A stretch of DNA of 64,000 nucleotides from Azolla caroliniana (taxonomy: Eukaryota > Polypodiophyta), in NCBI GenBank assembly GCA_043228905.1, contig JBHGNT010000022.1, positions 5,208,001 through 5,272,000 of the forward strand, written 5' to 3'. Positions 29,890 to 41,184 of the stretch are shown here, in pieces; position 1 is the stretch's first letter, and the number at the start of each line of letters is the position of its first letter. The position numbers and the translations under genes were made by a program. Below the pieces are notes generated by a model that had not been told where the DNA came from, did no database searches, and saw only the letters and a list, made by a program, of their open reading frames with translations.

Positions 29890-30915
29890 CTCAACTTGAG
29901 GTTCCATCTGCTCTTCCCGATCTGCTCTCCGGTTCCTTCTGGCTTCCCACCTTGCTCGCGCTCCTCGACCCGTTCGATTCCGTGTGCCCCGACCCTTTCG
30001 GTCGGCTTGTCTGCTCACATGGCCCTTCTCAGCTTCCTTGCTGTTGTGGTGTTGGTGCATCTTTTGTTGACTTCTCTTCTGCTTGGCCCTTGGTTGATTT
30101 AGCGTATCCGAATCAAATATCCAAACTGACTCGGCTTCCTCCGATCAGTTTTTGCTCTTGTCCGAGTTGGCTGTCTCCAACTCGTCTTCGGTCTTCTCAC
30201 CCTTGGTTGGCTTCGACTCTTTCTTTCGACTGCTCCCCTTATGTCTGCTTTCGGAATCTTTCGCGGGTCCGCCCTCGGCTTCTTCAGCCAATCCGAAATT
30301 GGATTCGTCATCTGACTCGACGTCGTGGTCTTCGTCTTCCGGAACGTCTCTCCCCCTCAAGTTCGGCACGTTGAGGTGATGCAACCCAAGCGCACCCGAG
30401 AATTGCCGCAACTTGTCCAGACCAAGAGGCTTGGTGAAGATGTCGGTGTTCTACCGATCCATCGGAACATACTGAAGTTCGACTTCACCGGAGAGGACAC
30501 GCTCACGGATGAAATGGTAGTGCACCTCAATGTGCTTAGTCCGGGCGTGGAAGACAGGGTTCTTAGCTAGTTGGATGCTGCTGAGTTTGTCGTAGTAGAT
30601 TGTCGTTGGATCGGATACCTCCACCTGCAGATCCTTAAGTAGCCGCTTCAACCATATGGCTTCGCATGTCGCGACAGGCGCTCCTCTATACTCGGCTTTG
30701 GAGCTCGACAACGCAACTGTCGGTTGCTTCTTGCTACTCCATGCGATCGCGGCACTCCCGAGAGAGAATGCGAAACCGGACATGGATCGGCGATCACCGA
30801 CATTTTTGGCCCAATCAACATCGGTGTAATCGACCAACTGCATGGCAGTATTGGCCCGATATAGTAGCCCCTGGTCCTTAGTGCCACTGACGTACCGGAG
30901 TACGCGTTGAGCGCA
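29890..30915 (-). pseudogene. Cop6 RNase H with charged tail
   Basis: RNase H landmarks: VDYTDVDWAKNVGDRRSMSGFAFSLGSAAIAWSSKKQPTVALSSSKAEYRGA, YYDKLSSIQLAKNPVFHARTKHIEVHYHFIRE. Two acidic-site positions look altered (CDN to YDK, STEAEY to SSKAEY). The tail begins at PNLRGR (second PPT core, 30350-30361) and continues about 150 codons: acidic (EDEDHDVESDDES), then Lys-rich, then the basic RQADRKGRGTRNRTGRGARAR, ending PQVELEGEC. One stop near 30145. Confidence 0.75.
30350..30361 (-). promoter_or_regulatory. Internal PPT-like sequence of Cop6
   Basis: CTCCCCCTCAAG on the plus strand, identical to the terminal PPT core at 29878-29889, at the start of the tail. Confidence 0.5.
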
Positions 30916-32187
30916 CTAAAGGTGCTCCTCGGTCGGTCGTGCCATGAACTGACTAATCACCCTGATCGGGTAGCTGAGATCTGGCCGGGTGATGGTCAAG
31001 TATATAAGGCTTCCGACTATATGTTGGAACCTCGTTGGGTCGCATACCTTTCTAGAATCGGGGCGAAGCTTGACGGTTCTATCCAGAGGAGTCGAGACGG
31101 ACTTACAGTTGGCCATCCCGAATTTGAAGAGCATATTCAGCGCGTAATCACGTTGGCTAATCAAGATGCCTTCGGGGGTATGGATCACTTCGATCCCGAG
31201 GAAGTAATGAAGGTCCCCCAGGTCCTTCATGTCAAATGATGCCGCAAGCTGGAGCTTTATGCGGTCAATTTCACCTAGGTCGGCGCCGGTGATGATCAAG
31301 TCATCAACATAAAGTAAAATACTAACCGTTCCAAGTCGACCTTTATGGATGAACAGTGAGGAGTCCGATTTTGACGTCACAAAGCCCATCCGATGCAATC
31401 GTTGCGTGATCTTCGTGTTCCAGGCATGCGGGGCTTGCTTTAGTCCATAAAGGGACTTCTTCAATTGGCACACCACCGAAGTGTTCGTTCCGGAGTGAAA
31501 TCCGGGGGGTTGTACCATGTACACTTGTTCCTCAAGCTCACCTTGCAGGAACGCATTCCTTACATCTATCTGATGTAAATGCCACCCCTTTGCCGCAGTG
31601 ACCGTGAGCAAAACACAGACAATCGTCATCTTCGCAACTGGCACAAACGTCTCATCGTAGTCGATGCGGTGTTTCTGCGCGTAGCCTTTTGCTACTAACC
31701 GGGCCTTGTAGCGGTTGAACGAGCTGTTAGTGTTGTACTTGACCTTATACACCCGCCTACATCCGATTGGCTTCACACCTTTCAATGCGTCAATCAGGTC
31801 CTAGGTTTCATTCTCCGCCAATGCGTGCATCTCTTCCTCCATTGCTGCACGCCAATTCGCATCCTTCGCCGCCTCTACGTAGCTCTCCGGCTCACGCACT
31901 TTCGCTACACGTGTCATGTACGCATAGTGATGCGCCATGTACTCGTTGTAACCGAACCACACAACAGGGTTCTTCTGGCGGGTTGATCGACGTAATTTCT
32001 CATTAGCCGATATTGAGGCTTTCATGGCCGACGCAGACTTCGCTCTCAAAGAGCCGTCGTCTCTTCCCTCAAAGTCGGACTCACGTCGATCCGACTCGTT
32101 TCTATCCGTGCCGTAATCCGACACCTTCTTCTTCCCTCTTTCTTTGTGCGTAAACCGTCTCCTCGGCTTCCTGCGCGGGGAATGCAC
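30916..32187 (-). pseudogene. Cop6 reverse transcriptase
   Basis: 30916-31785 is a 289-codon open stretch with [75 protein letters not shown], the catalytic ILLYVDDLIITG, DMKDLGDLHYFLGIEVI and SLIYLTITRPDLSYPI. A TAG near 31800 separates it from the RT N-terminus (31801-32187: [23 protein letters not shown] ... [23 protein letters not shown]). Catalytic Asp retained. Confidence 0.85.
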
Positions 32188-32623
32188 AGCCGAGTCTCCA
32201 CTACTCGCCGGCTCTATTGGTCGAACCGACTCAGTTGTCCATCCGGTCCACTTAACCGAAACGAAATCGGACTCTCTTCGCGGGTCCCGATTTCAGGCTC
32301 ATCCAGAGGCATCTCGGCCTCGCTGACCTCATCATCAAAACTCGGATTGGAGGTGAGATCCGGAGTCGGAGGCAAGTACCAGGATGTGAACTTGTCAAAC
32401 ACAACGTCACGGCTCACGCGTGCTTGTTTGGTGCGAGGGTTATAACACTTATAACCCTTTTGCTTGTCCGAGTAGTCGACCAAGATACACTTCTCGGCTT
32501 TCGCGTCCAACTTCCTCCGTTTCTCCTTCGGTACATGCACATATGCAATGCTACCGAAAACTCTCAAGTGTCGTAGATTCGGCTTCCTTCCGAAATACTG
32601 CTCATGTGCCGACACTTTGTCTC
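32188..32623 (-). pseudogene. Cop6 INT C-terminus and linker
   Basis: KVSAHEQYFGRKPNLRHLRVFGSIAYVHVPKEKRRKLDAKAEKCILVDYSDKQKGYKCYNPRTKQARVSRDVVFDKF, then a Ser/Glu/Pro linker. The core domain is missing because the Cop7 LTR starts at 32624. Confidence 0.8.
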
Positions 32624-32686
32624 TGTGAAAGATTTCTTGTGGAAGCGTTAGAAAGAACAATACACAGAGAGAGAGAGAGAGTACGC

Positions 32687-32734
<48 letters not shown>

Positions 32735-33037
32735 ACACTATTTTTAAAAAAAAATTATATGAATACTCTGCACTCTATATATACAACGCGCTCATCAGCG
32801 CTATTTATACAAGTCCACACGTGACTGTTAGAAGTACGGTGTACTTCAATGCTCACACAAGTGTCTGACACTAACTACGAGACTATAACTGCCTAGTAGT
32901 TTAACCTATACTAGGCTTCCGGTTACGGATTGGATCCGGCATACCGGCTCGGTTGCTCACCGGCATACCGATTCATCTCGCTTACCAGCTTAGGCTTATT
33001 CAACCGATCTGGCTCCAGTTGAGCTTGCCGCTCAACA
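32624..33037 (-). repeat. 3' LTR of Cop7, with long (GA)n tract
   Basis: 414 bp, TGTGAAAGATTTC...CCGCTCAACA. A GA run at about 32660-32731 is broken by one GTACGCGG. PPT core CTCCCCCTCAAG follows at 33038. Confidence 0.9.
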
Positions 33038-33049
33038 CTCCCCCTCAAG

Positions 33050-34180
33050 CTCAACCTGAGGTAGGGTCGTAGTGTCAACCTCTGTGGCAGCCGGTTCTTC
33101 CAACTGACTTCTCCTGGCGTCGCTTCGCCTTGCTCACGCTCCTTTTCTGGTCCGGTTCGGTTTGCCGTGACCCCTTTGGTTCTACGCGCATCGACCTTCG
33201 GCATGTCTGCTCAATAGGCCCATCTCAGCTCCTTCGCTGTTATGACTCCGGCGCTTGCCGATCCGTCGGTTCCTCCGCGATGGCATTGACTTCCACTGCG
33301 TCCGTGTCTCCTTGGCCTCTAGTTGATCCGACTCATCCGGACACGTCTGTTGATCCGAATTGGCTGTGTCCAACTCATTCCAGCTCTTGTCCAAATCGGT
33401 ATCCTCCGATTCGATTTTCGGCTTCAGGCCTCTCACCACATCGGACCACGTCCGGGTATTGGCCTTCTCCGTGCTTCCCTTGGCTTCTTCAGCCGGTTCA
33501 CCGAAGTCGAATTCTTCATTCGACTCCGCATCATGGCCATTACGGTCATGATGACCTCCGCATAGCATGCACTTCTCTTCCTGAGTATACACTCCTTCTT
33601 TATAGCCACTCACTCCGACTTGTTCGGATGTGCCGACTTTCTTCGTCGACTCGGCTTCATTTTTCTTCTTGTCTCCACCTCTACCTGTTCTTCTCTTACC
33701 TATGGGTTCAACAGTTTTTTTGCCTTTGCCCGTTTCGGTAGTGTCTTTGCCCTTGCGTCTCCCCCTCAAGAGCGGCACGTTGAGATGTTGAACACCAAGC
33801 ATTTCGGTAAAGTGCTGCAACTTTTCCGACCCGAGCGGCTTGGTGAAGATGTCGGCAACTTGCCGATCCATGTGAACATACCGTAGTTCAACTGTACCGC
33901 TTAGGACCCGCTCACGCACGAAGTGATAATGCACTTCTATGTGCTTTGTGCGAGCATGGAACACAGGGTTCTTGGTGAGCTGCATGTTGCTGAGGTTATT
34001 GCAGTATATCAGGATCGGGGTCAGTACCTCGATCCGCAGGTCTTGCAGCAGTTGCCGAAGCCAAATGGCTTCACAAGTGGCAATGGTCGCGCCCCGATAT
34101 TCAGCCTTAGTGCTGGATAGAGCCACTTTTGGCTGCTTTTTGCTGCCCCACGCAACAGCCGCGCTCCCAAGAGAAAACAT
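33050..34180 (-). pseudogene. Cop7 RNase H with the longest tail
   Basis: 33182-34180 is a 332-codon open stretch. RNase H part: SLGSAAVAWGSKKQPKVALSSTKAEYRGATIATCEAIWLRQLLQDL, YCNNLSNMQLTKNPVFHARTKHIEVHYHFVRE, VADIFTKPLGSEKLQHF. CDN has become CNN and STEAEY has become STKAEY. The tail from VPLLRGR is about 235 codons: Lys-rich, then a cysteine/histidine cluster CMLCGGHHDRNGH, then an acidic run and a basic SRRNRRIGKRRSHNSEGAE. The Cys/His cluster is not seen in Cop2 or Cop6. The frame breaks near 33182 before the PPT. Confidence 0.75.
33759..33770 (-). promoter_or_regulatory. Internal PPT-like sequence of Cop7
   Basis: CTCCCCCTCAAG on the plus strand at the RNase H/tail border; identical to the terminal PPT core (33038-33049). 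Confidence 0.5.
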
Positions 34181-34192
34181 TAAACCGGAAGT

Positions 34193-36166
34193 TTAGCGGC
34201 GATCCGATGCATCGCCAGCCCATTCGGCATCCGTGTAGCTGACAAGCTCTTCGGTTATACCTTGCCGGTATAAGAGCCCCTGGTCCTTAGTGCCGCTTAC
34301 ATACCTCAGTATTCGTTGCGCGCACTGAAGGTGCTCCACGGTCGGCTTCTGAATGAATTGGCTTACCACTCCGACCGGATAGCTAATGTCGGGTTGGGTG
34401 ATGGTCAAGTAGATCAGGCTTCCGACTATTTGTCGGAACCGTTTATCATCACAGGCCGGTCCGGAGTTGGGATGGATCTTCAGGTTCCGGTCCAAGGGTG
34501 TGGAGACAGGTCGACATTCCGTCATGTCGAACTTGTACAACATATTCAACACATAATGGCGTTGAGAAAGCAATATGCCGTCGGGGGTACGGATCACCTC
34601 GATCCCCAGGAAATAATGAAGGTCCCCCAAGTCCTTCATATCAAATGCGTCCGACAACTGGGACTTGACGCGGTTGATTTCCGGAAGACTTGGGCCAGTA
34701 ATGACTAAATCATCAACATAGAGTAAGATACATACCAGACCGTTTGAGCCTTGACGGATGAACAGGGAAGAGTCCGACTTAGAGGCAACAAACCCCATCT
34801 TTCGCAACCGGTGCGTGATCTTAGCATTCCAAGCACGAGGGGCTTGCTTCAAGCCGTACAACGACTTCCTCAGTCGGCATACTGCCGACTTGTTCACCTC
34901 TGACTGAAATCCGGGGGGCTGAGTCATAAAGACTTCTTCTTCAAGATCTCCTTGAAGGAAGGCATTCTTCACATCCATCTGATGAAGATGCCACCCCCTT
35001 GCCGCAGCAACCGCCAGTACCACACGAACCGTCGTCATCTTCGCTACAGGAGCGAAGGTCTCGTCGTAGTCGATTCCGTGGGTCTGCGCATATCCCTTCG
35101 CCACTAACCGGGCCTTGTACCGGTTAACTGTACCGTCGGCATTGTAGTTTACCTTATACACCCACTTGCATCCGATAGGTTTACAGTGACGGGGAGGGTC
35201 AACCAGGTCCCAAATTCCGTTGGCATCCAGTGCCCGCATTTCTTCCTCCATAGCAGCACGCCAATTTGCGTCCTTTGCCGCTTCTGCGTAGCTCTCCGGC
35301 TCACGCACTTCCGCCACCTTGGTCATGTACGCATAATGAGGCGCCATGTACTCGTTATACCCGTACCATTTAACGGGATCCTTCTGGCGGGTGGACCGGT
35401 GTAACTCACCATTACCCGGTATCAGACCCTTCTTGGCCGGTTTGGTCTTCGTTCCCGAAGATCTGCCTATGTCCTTGCCGAAGTCAGATACGCACTGATC
35501 CAACTCATCATTGCCGGTCTCGAATTCTGGCATCGTTTGCTTCCCCTTCTCTTTGCGTGTGAATCGTCTGCTCGGTTCCTTGCGTGGGGAGAGCACGACA
35601 ACGTCTCCACTACTCACCGTCTCATCATCCGACTGGTTGGACTGATCCAGACTCGCATTCGGTCCCCTTAACCGGAACGATTCCGGACTCTCATCTTGAG
35701 TTCCGGATTCATCTTTCTCTACCTGGGCCGGTTCGGGCTCACTAGCCCCATCCTCCGACATCGGGTCGGGATCGGAAGAAGGAGTCGGTAAGGAATACCA
35801 CAATGCCAATTCATCAAACTCGACATCTCGACTGACTCGGACCTGCTTCGTTCGGGGGTTATAACACTTATACCCCTTTTGCTCTTGAGCATAGCTGACT
35901 AGGATGCATTTTTCCGATTTTGCATCCAGGTTTCTCCGCTTCTCATCCGGCACATGTACATAGGCTATGCTGCCGAATATCTGAAAGTGTCTCGAATTCG
36001 GCTTGCGCCCGAAATACAGCTCGTGAGCTGACATCTTGTCCCCGATCCGGTTCTGGATGTAAACGGTCGTTCGGACCGCCTCTGCCCAGTAGAACTTGGG
36101 CATGCTCTTTTCCTCTAGCATTGCCCTAGCCACGTCAATTAGCGACCGATTCTTCCTTTTGGCCAC
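34193..36166 (-). CDS. pol: Cop7 Pol: INT C-terminus, linker and reverse transcriptase
   Basis: 657 codons open without a stop. Order: AKRKNRSLIDVARAMLEEKSMPKFYWAEAV, ELYFGRKPNSRHFQIFGSIAYVHVPDEKRRNLDAKSEKCILVSYAQEQKGYKCYNP (INT end), a 170-residue polar linker, then [97 protein letters not shown], catalytic ILLYVDDLVITG, LGDLHYFLGIEVIRTPDGILLSQRHYVLNM, SLIYLTITQPDISYPVG. All RT landmarks are intact. The integrase Glu of the usual VERKNR is Lys (AKRKNR), so integration would fail. Confidence 0.9.
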   Translation of the reverse strand: MAKRKNRSLIDVARAMLEEKSMPKFYWAEAVRTTVYIQNRIGDKMSAHELYFGRKPNSRHFQIFGSIAYVHVPDEKRRNLDAKSEKCILVSYAQEQKGYKCYNPRTKQVRVSRDVEFDELALWYSLPTPSSDPDPMSEDGASEPEPAQVEKDESGTQDESPESFRLRGPNASLDQSNQSDDETVSSGDVVVLSPRKEPSRRFTRKEKGKQTMPEFETGNDELDQCVSDFGKDIGRSSGTKTKPAKKGLIPGNGELHRSTRQKDPVKWYGYNEYMAPHYAYMTKVAEVREPESYAEAAKDANWRAAMEEEMRALDANGIWDLVDPPRHCKPIGCKWVYKVNYNADGTVNRYKARLVAKGYAQTHGIDYDETFAPVAKMTTVRVVLAVAAARGWHLHQMDVKNAFLQGDLEEEVFMTQPPGFQSEVNKSAVCRLRKSLYGLKQAPRAWNAKITHRLRKMGFVASKSDSSLFIRQGSNGLVCILLYVDDLVITGPSLPEINRVKSQLSDAFDMKDLGDLHYFLGIEVIRTPDGILLSQRHYVLNMLYKFDMTECRPVSTPLDRNLKIHPNSGPACDDKRFRQIVGSLIYLTITQPDISYPVGVVSQFIQKPTVEHLQCAQRILRYVSGTKDQGLLYRQGITEELVSYTDAEWAGDASDRR

Positions 36167-36600
36167 ACCGTTCTGTTGCGGTGTGTACCTGCAGCTGAAT
36201 TCTCACCGAATTCCTTTTTGTTGCAGATAGCTGTTGAATTGGCCGGAAAAGTACTCTTTTCCGCCATCCGACCATAGGCATTTGATCTTCCTCTCCGATT
36301 CCCGTTCCACCATCTTTTGGAGGCTCCGGAAACATTTGAAGACTTCGCTCTTCCGCTCAATGAGGTAGATCCATGTATGCCACGTGTAGTCGTCGATGAA
36401 GGAGACGAAATATCGACTCCCGCCAATGCTAACATTTTGTGCCAGTCCCCACACATCCGAATGGATAAGATCGAGCTTGTTGCGGCTTCGATTTCTTTCG
36501 GTGGGGAATGGAAGCCGGTGTTGCTTCCCGAGTTGGCAGGCTTCACAAATCTGGGATCTCTGGCCGCTAAACTTCAGCAAACCGAAAACGACTTGTTCCG
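36139..36600 (-). pseudogene. Cop7 integrase core
   Basis: RSQICEACQLGKQHRLPFPTERNRSRNKLDLIHSDVWGLAQNVSIGGSRYFVSFIDDYTWHTWIYLIERKSEVFKCF ... CLWSDGGKEYFSGQFNSYLQQKGIR. Both catalytic Asp are kept; the Glu is replaced (see Pol). A frame break near 36200 separates it from the Pol frame. Confidence 0.85.
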
Positions 36601-36601
36601 T

Positions 36602-37262
36602 TTACAGGTCTTGAAACCTCCGATAGTTGACGTGGCCGATCTGCTTGTGCCATAGGTCGATATCTAACTCGAACTTCTGTCCTTTGGCGAACAGTGCGGT
36701 GCCGACATCATTGGTGTTGAGGATAAACATCCTCCTATCTCTGCGCCCTTGTGCAATAACTTCGCCCTCATCCTCAATGAAGCACCCGAGGTGCGTAAAC
36801 TGCACCTGCATCCCCTGGTTGACGATTTGTCCGACCGACACCAGGTTCTTCGTGATCGTCGGGACATGTAATACATTCATCAGCTTCCCCCTTTGTCCGA
36901 CGTGGCTCAAAGGGACTTCTTTGACGTGCACGATTGGGTGGGGAGTGTCTTCTCCGGTTTCGACAACTCCCGGTTGATCCGGCTTCTCCAAAAAAGAGAA
37001 CCACTCTTCGTGGCTTGTCATGTGGTTCGATGCGCCGGAGTCAACGTACCACACTTCCTCTGATTTGGAAGTGGTCTTCTTCATTGAGTTTTCCTTGTGC
37101 TTCATCACCTGGCCCCTTACCGTTCTCGGATCCTCCCGATCCGTTTGCATAGTGCGAGCTTTGCCGGCCTTCCTTACCGGTCTGGCCGGATCCGGATTTG
37201 TCTGAATCGGCACGCTTTCTCCAACACTCGCTTTCCCTATGGCCCTTTTTGCCACAGTACTA
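36602..37262 (-). CDS. Cop7 zinc knuckle, protease and GAG-pre-INT
   Basis: Inside a 313-codon open stretch (36602-37543). A CCHC knuckle (CYYCGKKGHRESEC) lies in an adjacent frame at about 37210-37262. Then the intact retropepsin site EVWYVDSGASNHMTSHEEWFSFLEKPD, followed by VPTITKNLVSVGQIVNQGMQVQFTHLGCFIEDEGEVIAQGRRDRRMFILNTNDVGTALFAKGQKFELDIDLWHKQIGHVNY, the GAG-pre-integrase start. Confidence 0.8.
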
Positions 37263-37997
37263 GCATTCCGTTGCGGATTTGTCTTGCCGGCCTCTAGAAC
37301 CACCTTGACTCCCCTTGCTTGTGGAAATCCCGGAACTGTTGTCAGCACGATCACTATGCCTTCGTTCCTGCTCTTGCCGGCCGCCTCCATTGCGTGCCGA
37401 CCTGCCTCGTCCACCACGCCCGCGGGACCGATCCGCTCCTGTGTACAACATCCGGCTGTCTGGTAGATGCACCAGCGTGGTTCTCCTCTACAAGGAGCAT
37501 CGACTATAAGTCGAAAAAAGAGGGCGTATTCTCCCTTGTACAAACCGTAGTCCGGAAAGCTCCGAACTTCGATGCCAGGCCTCCAAGACAGACCTGCACC
37601 CTCTCGTCTTCCTCTACAGTGACGTTAATAGAGGCAAGCGAGTCACAGATCCCTTCGATCCGGGCTGTGTAATCTGCCATCAACATGTTCTTCTGTCGAA
37701 CATTGCTCAACTCCTATCTGAGTTGCAGCCTTCGAGCAGTGGTGCTTGCGGCGAAGACCTTTTTCAAGTTTCCCCAAGCATCCTTCGGTGTCTTGGCATC
37801 ACGGATATGGCTGAGCAGTTGGTCACTGACACTGGACACGAACCAATACATCACCCTGCTTGCCGCCTGTTCCCACACTGGGAAGTCCTTGTGTATCGTC
37901 TCCGGTGCTGAGTCGTTCACTCCGTCGACATAACTCCAGTAGCCATGCCCAAGCAGGTACTGGTGCATCTTGTATGACCAAGATGCGTAGTTGGTAT
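37263..37997 (-). pseudogene. Cop7 gag capsid region
   Basis: TNYASWSYKMHQYLLGHGYWSYVDGVNDSAPETIHKDFPVWEQAASRVMYWFVSSVSDQLLSHIRDAKTPKDAWGNLKKVFAASTTARRLQLR (37714-37997), then MSNVRQKNMLMADYTARIEGICDSLASINVTVEEDERVQVCLGGLASKFGAFRTTV (37504-37710). A TAG separates the two. It closely parallels Cop2 gag. The first codons are cut off by Gyp4 at 37998. Confidence 0.85.
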
Positions 37998-38750
37998 TGA
38001 TAGGGTGTTCCAGACAGATGATAGTCGTACACAATATGAGGGCTTGACCAAACCTGTTAGATGGAGTTATGACTCATAATATATTATATAGATCAAGAGA
38101 GACTCAAGAAATTAAGAAAAAAAGATAGAGAAGATGAGAAAGAGATAATAATGTTATGATATTCCATCATCAAGACAATACAAAGGAGATAAACTCCACA
38201 TTCAACTAAGAAACCAAAGACCTTCTTACTACCAATGACTCAAAAACCACAATTAAGACCCTTCCTCTTTCACTAAGATTTCTCTTCCTAAGACTCCCTC
38301 TCCTCTATTAGGATTTTCTCCCTATTAGTTCCCCCGTCTATAACTATCACTTCTTCTTTTATAATTTTCTTCTTCTTCCTCGTTCACGCTATTTTTAGAA
38401 GTTTTTTATCTCCTATTTTTAGCTAAGACCCAACGACCTTCTAATCGTCATATCTCCCTCAGAGCTCCGAATTTAGTGATTTAAAACGCTATAGATAGCT
38501 CTCGTTACAAGCTTTCTATCCCATATTTAAACATAATATTTGGGGTGAAAAACGAAGGAGTTATGAACATTCCTTTTTTACTGTTTTTTATGGTTCGCTT
38601 TTTCTCTTTTTACTTTTCTCTTGGTCTCTTACTTTTACTTTTGACTTCTTCCTAAGGTCTTGGTTCGTGTTCTTAGCCTCCAAATATGAATTATCCATAC
38701 TTTATATTCTTCTAATGTTCAATGACTTAGATTCTAAAAACACTTTCACA
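37998..38750 (-). repeat. 3' LTR of Gyp4
   Basis: 753 bp. It differs from the right LTR by roughly 20 substitutions, with more than half in the first 170 bp, plus a 3-bp indel. Confidence 0.95.
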
Positions 38751-38767
38751 TTTAGCCCTGCCCCTTA

Positions 38768-39021
38768 CTAGAGGCTAAGCCATTTATGGCGAAGCACTTA
38801 ATGGTAGTACTTAACAAACGAAAGCTCTCTCACCAATCTCTTGGCTATAGACAATGAGAGAGATATAATAAAGAAGAAAATAAAAAGATGTGAATAAAAC
38901 CCCCACTAATCGGTAGGAAAAAAACTCACACTTCTAAACACACACGCATGCACACACACATTGACAAATGCCATCACCATCTTTCTCCTTGTCAACACAA
39001 AGAAAGAGGTTACTACAATTA
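38768..39021. other. Gyp4 interior without coding
   Basis: Between the PPT and the last coding remnant. Nothing recognisable apart from a CA-rich run (38940-38960). Confidence 0.5.
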
Positions 39022-39765
39022 TTATGTCTTTGTCAACTCTCCATACACAAGTAGGGCCATGGGATACATAACTCTTGATAGAAGTAAGCATGTCAACATA
39101 TAAATGAATCTTTCGAGCGAGTGCACCTTTTGCACAAATACCTTCAAAGCTTCAAGACTTGTTGGAATTGTCATCTTTTTAATTATGTTAATCTTTGAAT
39201 CATCCACATGAAATCCTTCTTGGCACAACATATTGTCCACACTACCTTGTTTTGTATAAACAACAATTTTATCGACAATCTCATCTCGGGAAGGAAGTGA
39301 AAATTCATCTCGTTTGATCGAATTGCTCATGGGTTTGAAATCGATCTCATTCTTCGTGGGAACCAAAGCCATAGATGGGACACTCTTTAAATCCTCCATC
39401 TTATAATTGAAACATTCTTGCAAGCATGCTTTGAACTCTTGTATAAGTTCCCCTTCAACACCCAATTGCCGAAGCGTTGGGAAAATTGGTACACGTTCCT
39501 TCAAGTTGATGTGGGATTTGTTGCAAGCTTCTCCTCTTATTTTGAAACATTCAATGAACACATCCTCCTCTATGCATGTGCAGTTCACCACTTTGCCATC
39601 TGCTACAACCACACTTGCTAAAGATGAGCTACTAATAGGAATTCCCACTTTGTTAACCACCAATTCAGAAATCAAGCTTACTCTAGCATCACTATCAACC
39701 AAGGCATCTTTAAAGTTAAACCCCTCGATGGAAACACGGTTGGTGGGTCGTATGTCCTTTTGATC
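39022..39765 (-). pseudogene. Gyp4 protease fused to RT end by deletion
   Basis: Minus strand: RPTNRVSIEGFNFKDALVDSDARVSLISELVVNKVGIPI is a retropepsin with DSG changed to DSD. About 150 codons later TIPTSLEALKVFVQKVHSLERFI matches the gypsy RT-RNase H connector (usually LKELRSFLGKVNYLRRFI-like). The RT catalytic domain between them is missing, so the protein is a deletion fusion. Confidence 0.75.
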
Positions 39766-39771
39766 TTCTAC

Positions 39772-41145
39772 TCACACAATCCCCACATAATGCACAGTTT
39801 TTTGACTTTGGCAAATTCTTGCAAGCCGCCCCCACTCCTTGCGTAATTTCGGAGATAATTGGAGAAGTTGTGACCATGTTATTCTTGGTCCACTCGATAT
39901 CAATTCATGCTTCCGATTGAAAGCTTCTACACCTTCTCCCATAGGAATATCCTCCATCTTTATCTTCCATTTGGAGTGTCTCCTTCTCAATTTCTCCTCT
40001 TCCTCATTCTCCTTAGACTTCTTCTTTTCTCTCGAGGCACTAGATTCTCCATCAACTTCTTTCTCCTTTTGCAAGGCTCTTGTCCTTTTCACAGGAGCTA
40101 CATCACAAGCACTATCACTATCATCAATAAAATTAAGAAGATTCACATTATGAGGAATTGTAGGAACTTGAGTCATAGGAAGTGTTATGGATTCTCCTCC
40201 TTCAACTCCATTGTTGATAGGTCGTTGTCCATTCCGTTGCACTTCATACATGTCTCTTTCCATACTTCTTTGTTGTCGATGAGGACATCTTGTTCAGATG
40301 TGTCCCTCCTCTTGACAAGAATAACAAATTACACCTTGATACCCTCTAGAGCCACCACCATCGGGAATAGTGTTGCGAATTGCTTGGGATTGTTGCAAGT
40401 GGGCCATCACTTCATCAAAGCGCCGATTCACCAACGCCATTGTATCTTGTTCACTCTTCACTTGTTGCACTTCTTGGGATATACTTGTTGGGTTTATTGT
40501 TGTGGTGGTATACACATTTGGAAACACTTGTCCACCATGCACAATTGAAGATGAGGCTTGAAAGTTGGCACGAGGCATCAAATTTACACCCAAAGTCGTC
40601 ATTTGGGGATCCCCCATGGAACTAATCATCTTAACTCGTCGATCATAATCTTGACAAACTTGGAGAAGAGCTTGAAAAGTCGTTGGATCCTTCAAGCTTG
40701 CCTCCAAACGGAAATGCATATCAAGGCCCACCTTAAATTGTTCTAGCTTAAACCACTCGTCTTTGGTGCCACCACGAAGACGAATCCACGTCGTCCACAA
40801 TTCATGGAAATTTCTTTCATACTCTAAAAAACCAAAAGGTGATTCCATCTTTAGTTGAAAAAGCTCCTCCCTTACCTCAGTTGCACTTTGCCATTGAATA
40901 TATCTTGTATGAAATTGATGCACCAACAATTGATATTCTCCTTGTTCATTTTGCGGAAGAGAGTCATACCAATCTCGAGCACAGCCATAGAATGTAGCTA
41001 CCAACAAGGGCAACTTTTCGTTGTCGGTGATGCGTCCAATAGAGATGGCATGATGCTCAAAGCATGCCAAAAAGGCACCGGCATCTTGTGTTCTTTCACC
41101 CGAAAATGAAAATTGCATAGCTAAGTTAATGTAATATAGTAACAC
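39772..41145 (-). pseudogene. Gyp4 gag
   Basis: Retrotrans_gag-like region at the start (LAMQFSFSGERTQDAGAFLACFEHHAISIGRITDNEKLPLLVATFYGCARDWYDSLPQNE ... YERNFHELWTTWIRLRGG), a Gln/Thr-rich linker, then a zinc knuckle CYSCQEEGHI with TGA inside the knuckle (about 40293) where an Arg codon CGA fits, followed by TRCPHRQQ. Downstream is a charged spacer with an EKEVDGESSASREKKKSKENEEEEKLRRR run. Confidence 0.8.
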
Positions 41146-41184
41146 AATTAAATGATAACTTCTCCTCCTAGACGGAAAGGATCG

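Larger units (their letters stand above)
29455..32623 (-). mobile_element. Copia element Cop6, 3' half
   Basis: 3' LTR, PPT, RNase H with tail, RT and INT C-terminus in minus order. The right side is interrupted at 32623 by the Cop7 3' LTR, inside the INT coding part. Its 5' half is not in the expected place further right. Same family as Cop2 and Cop7. Confidence 0.85.
32624..37997 (-). mobile_element. Copia element Cop7, nearly complete
   Basis: 3' LTR (32624-33037), PPT (33038-33049), tail, RNase H, RT, INT, PR and gag on the minus strand. Gag is interrupted at 37998 by Gyp4. No 5' LTR or primer site is found beyond Gyp4; only 41962-42281 may belong to it. It sits in Cop6 INT. Its pol is the longest open copia frame in the window. 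Confidence 0.85.
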
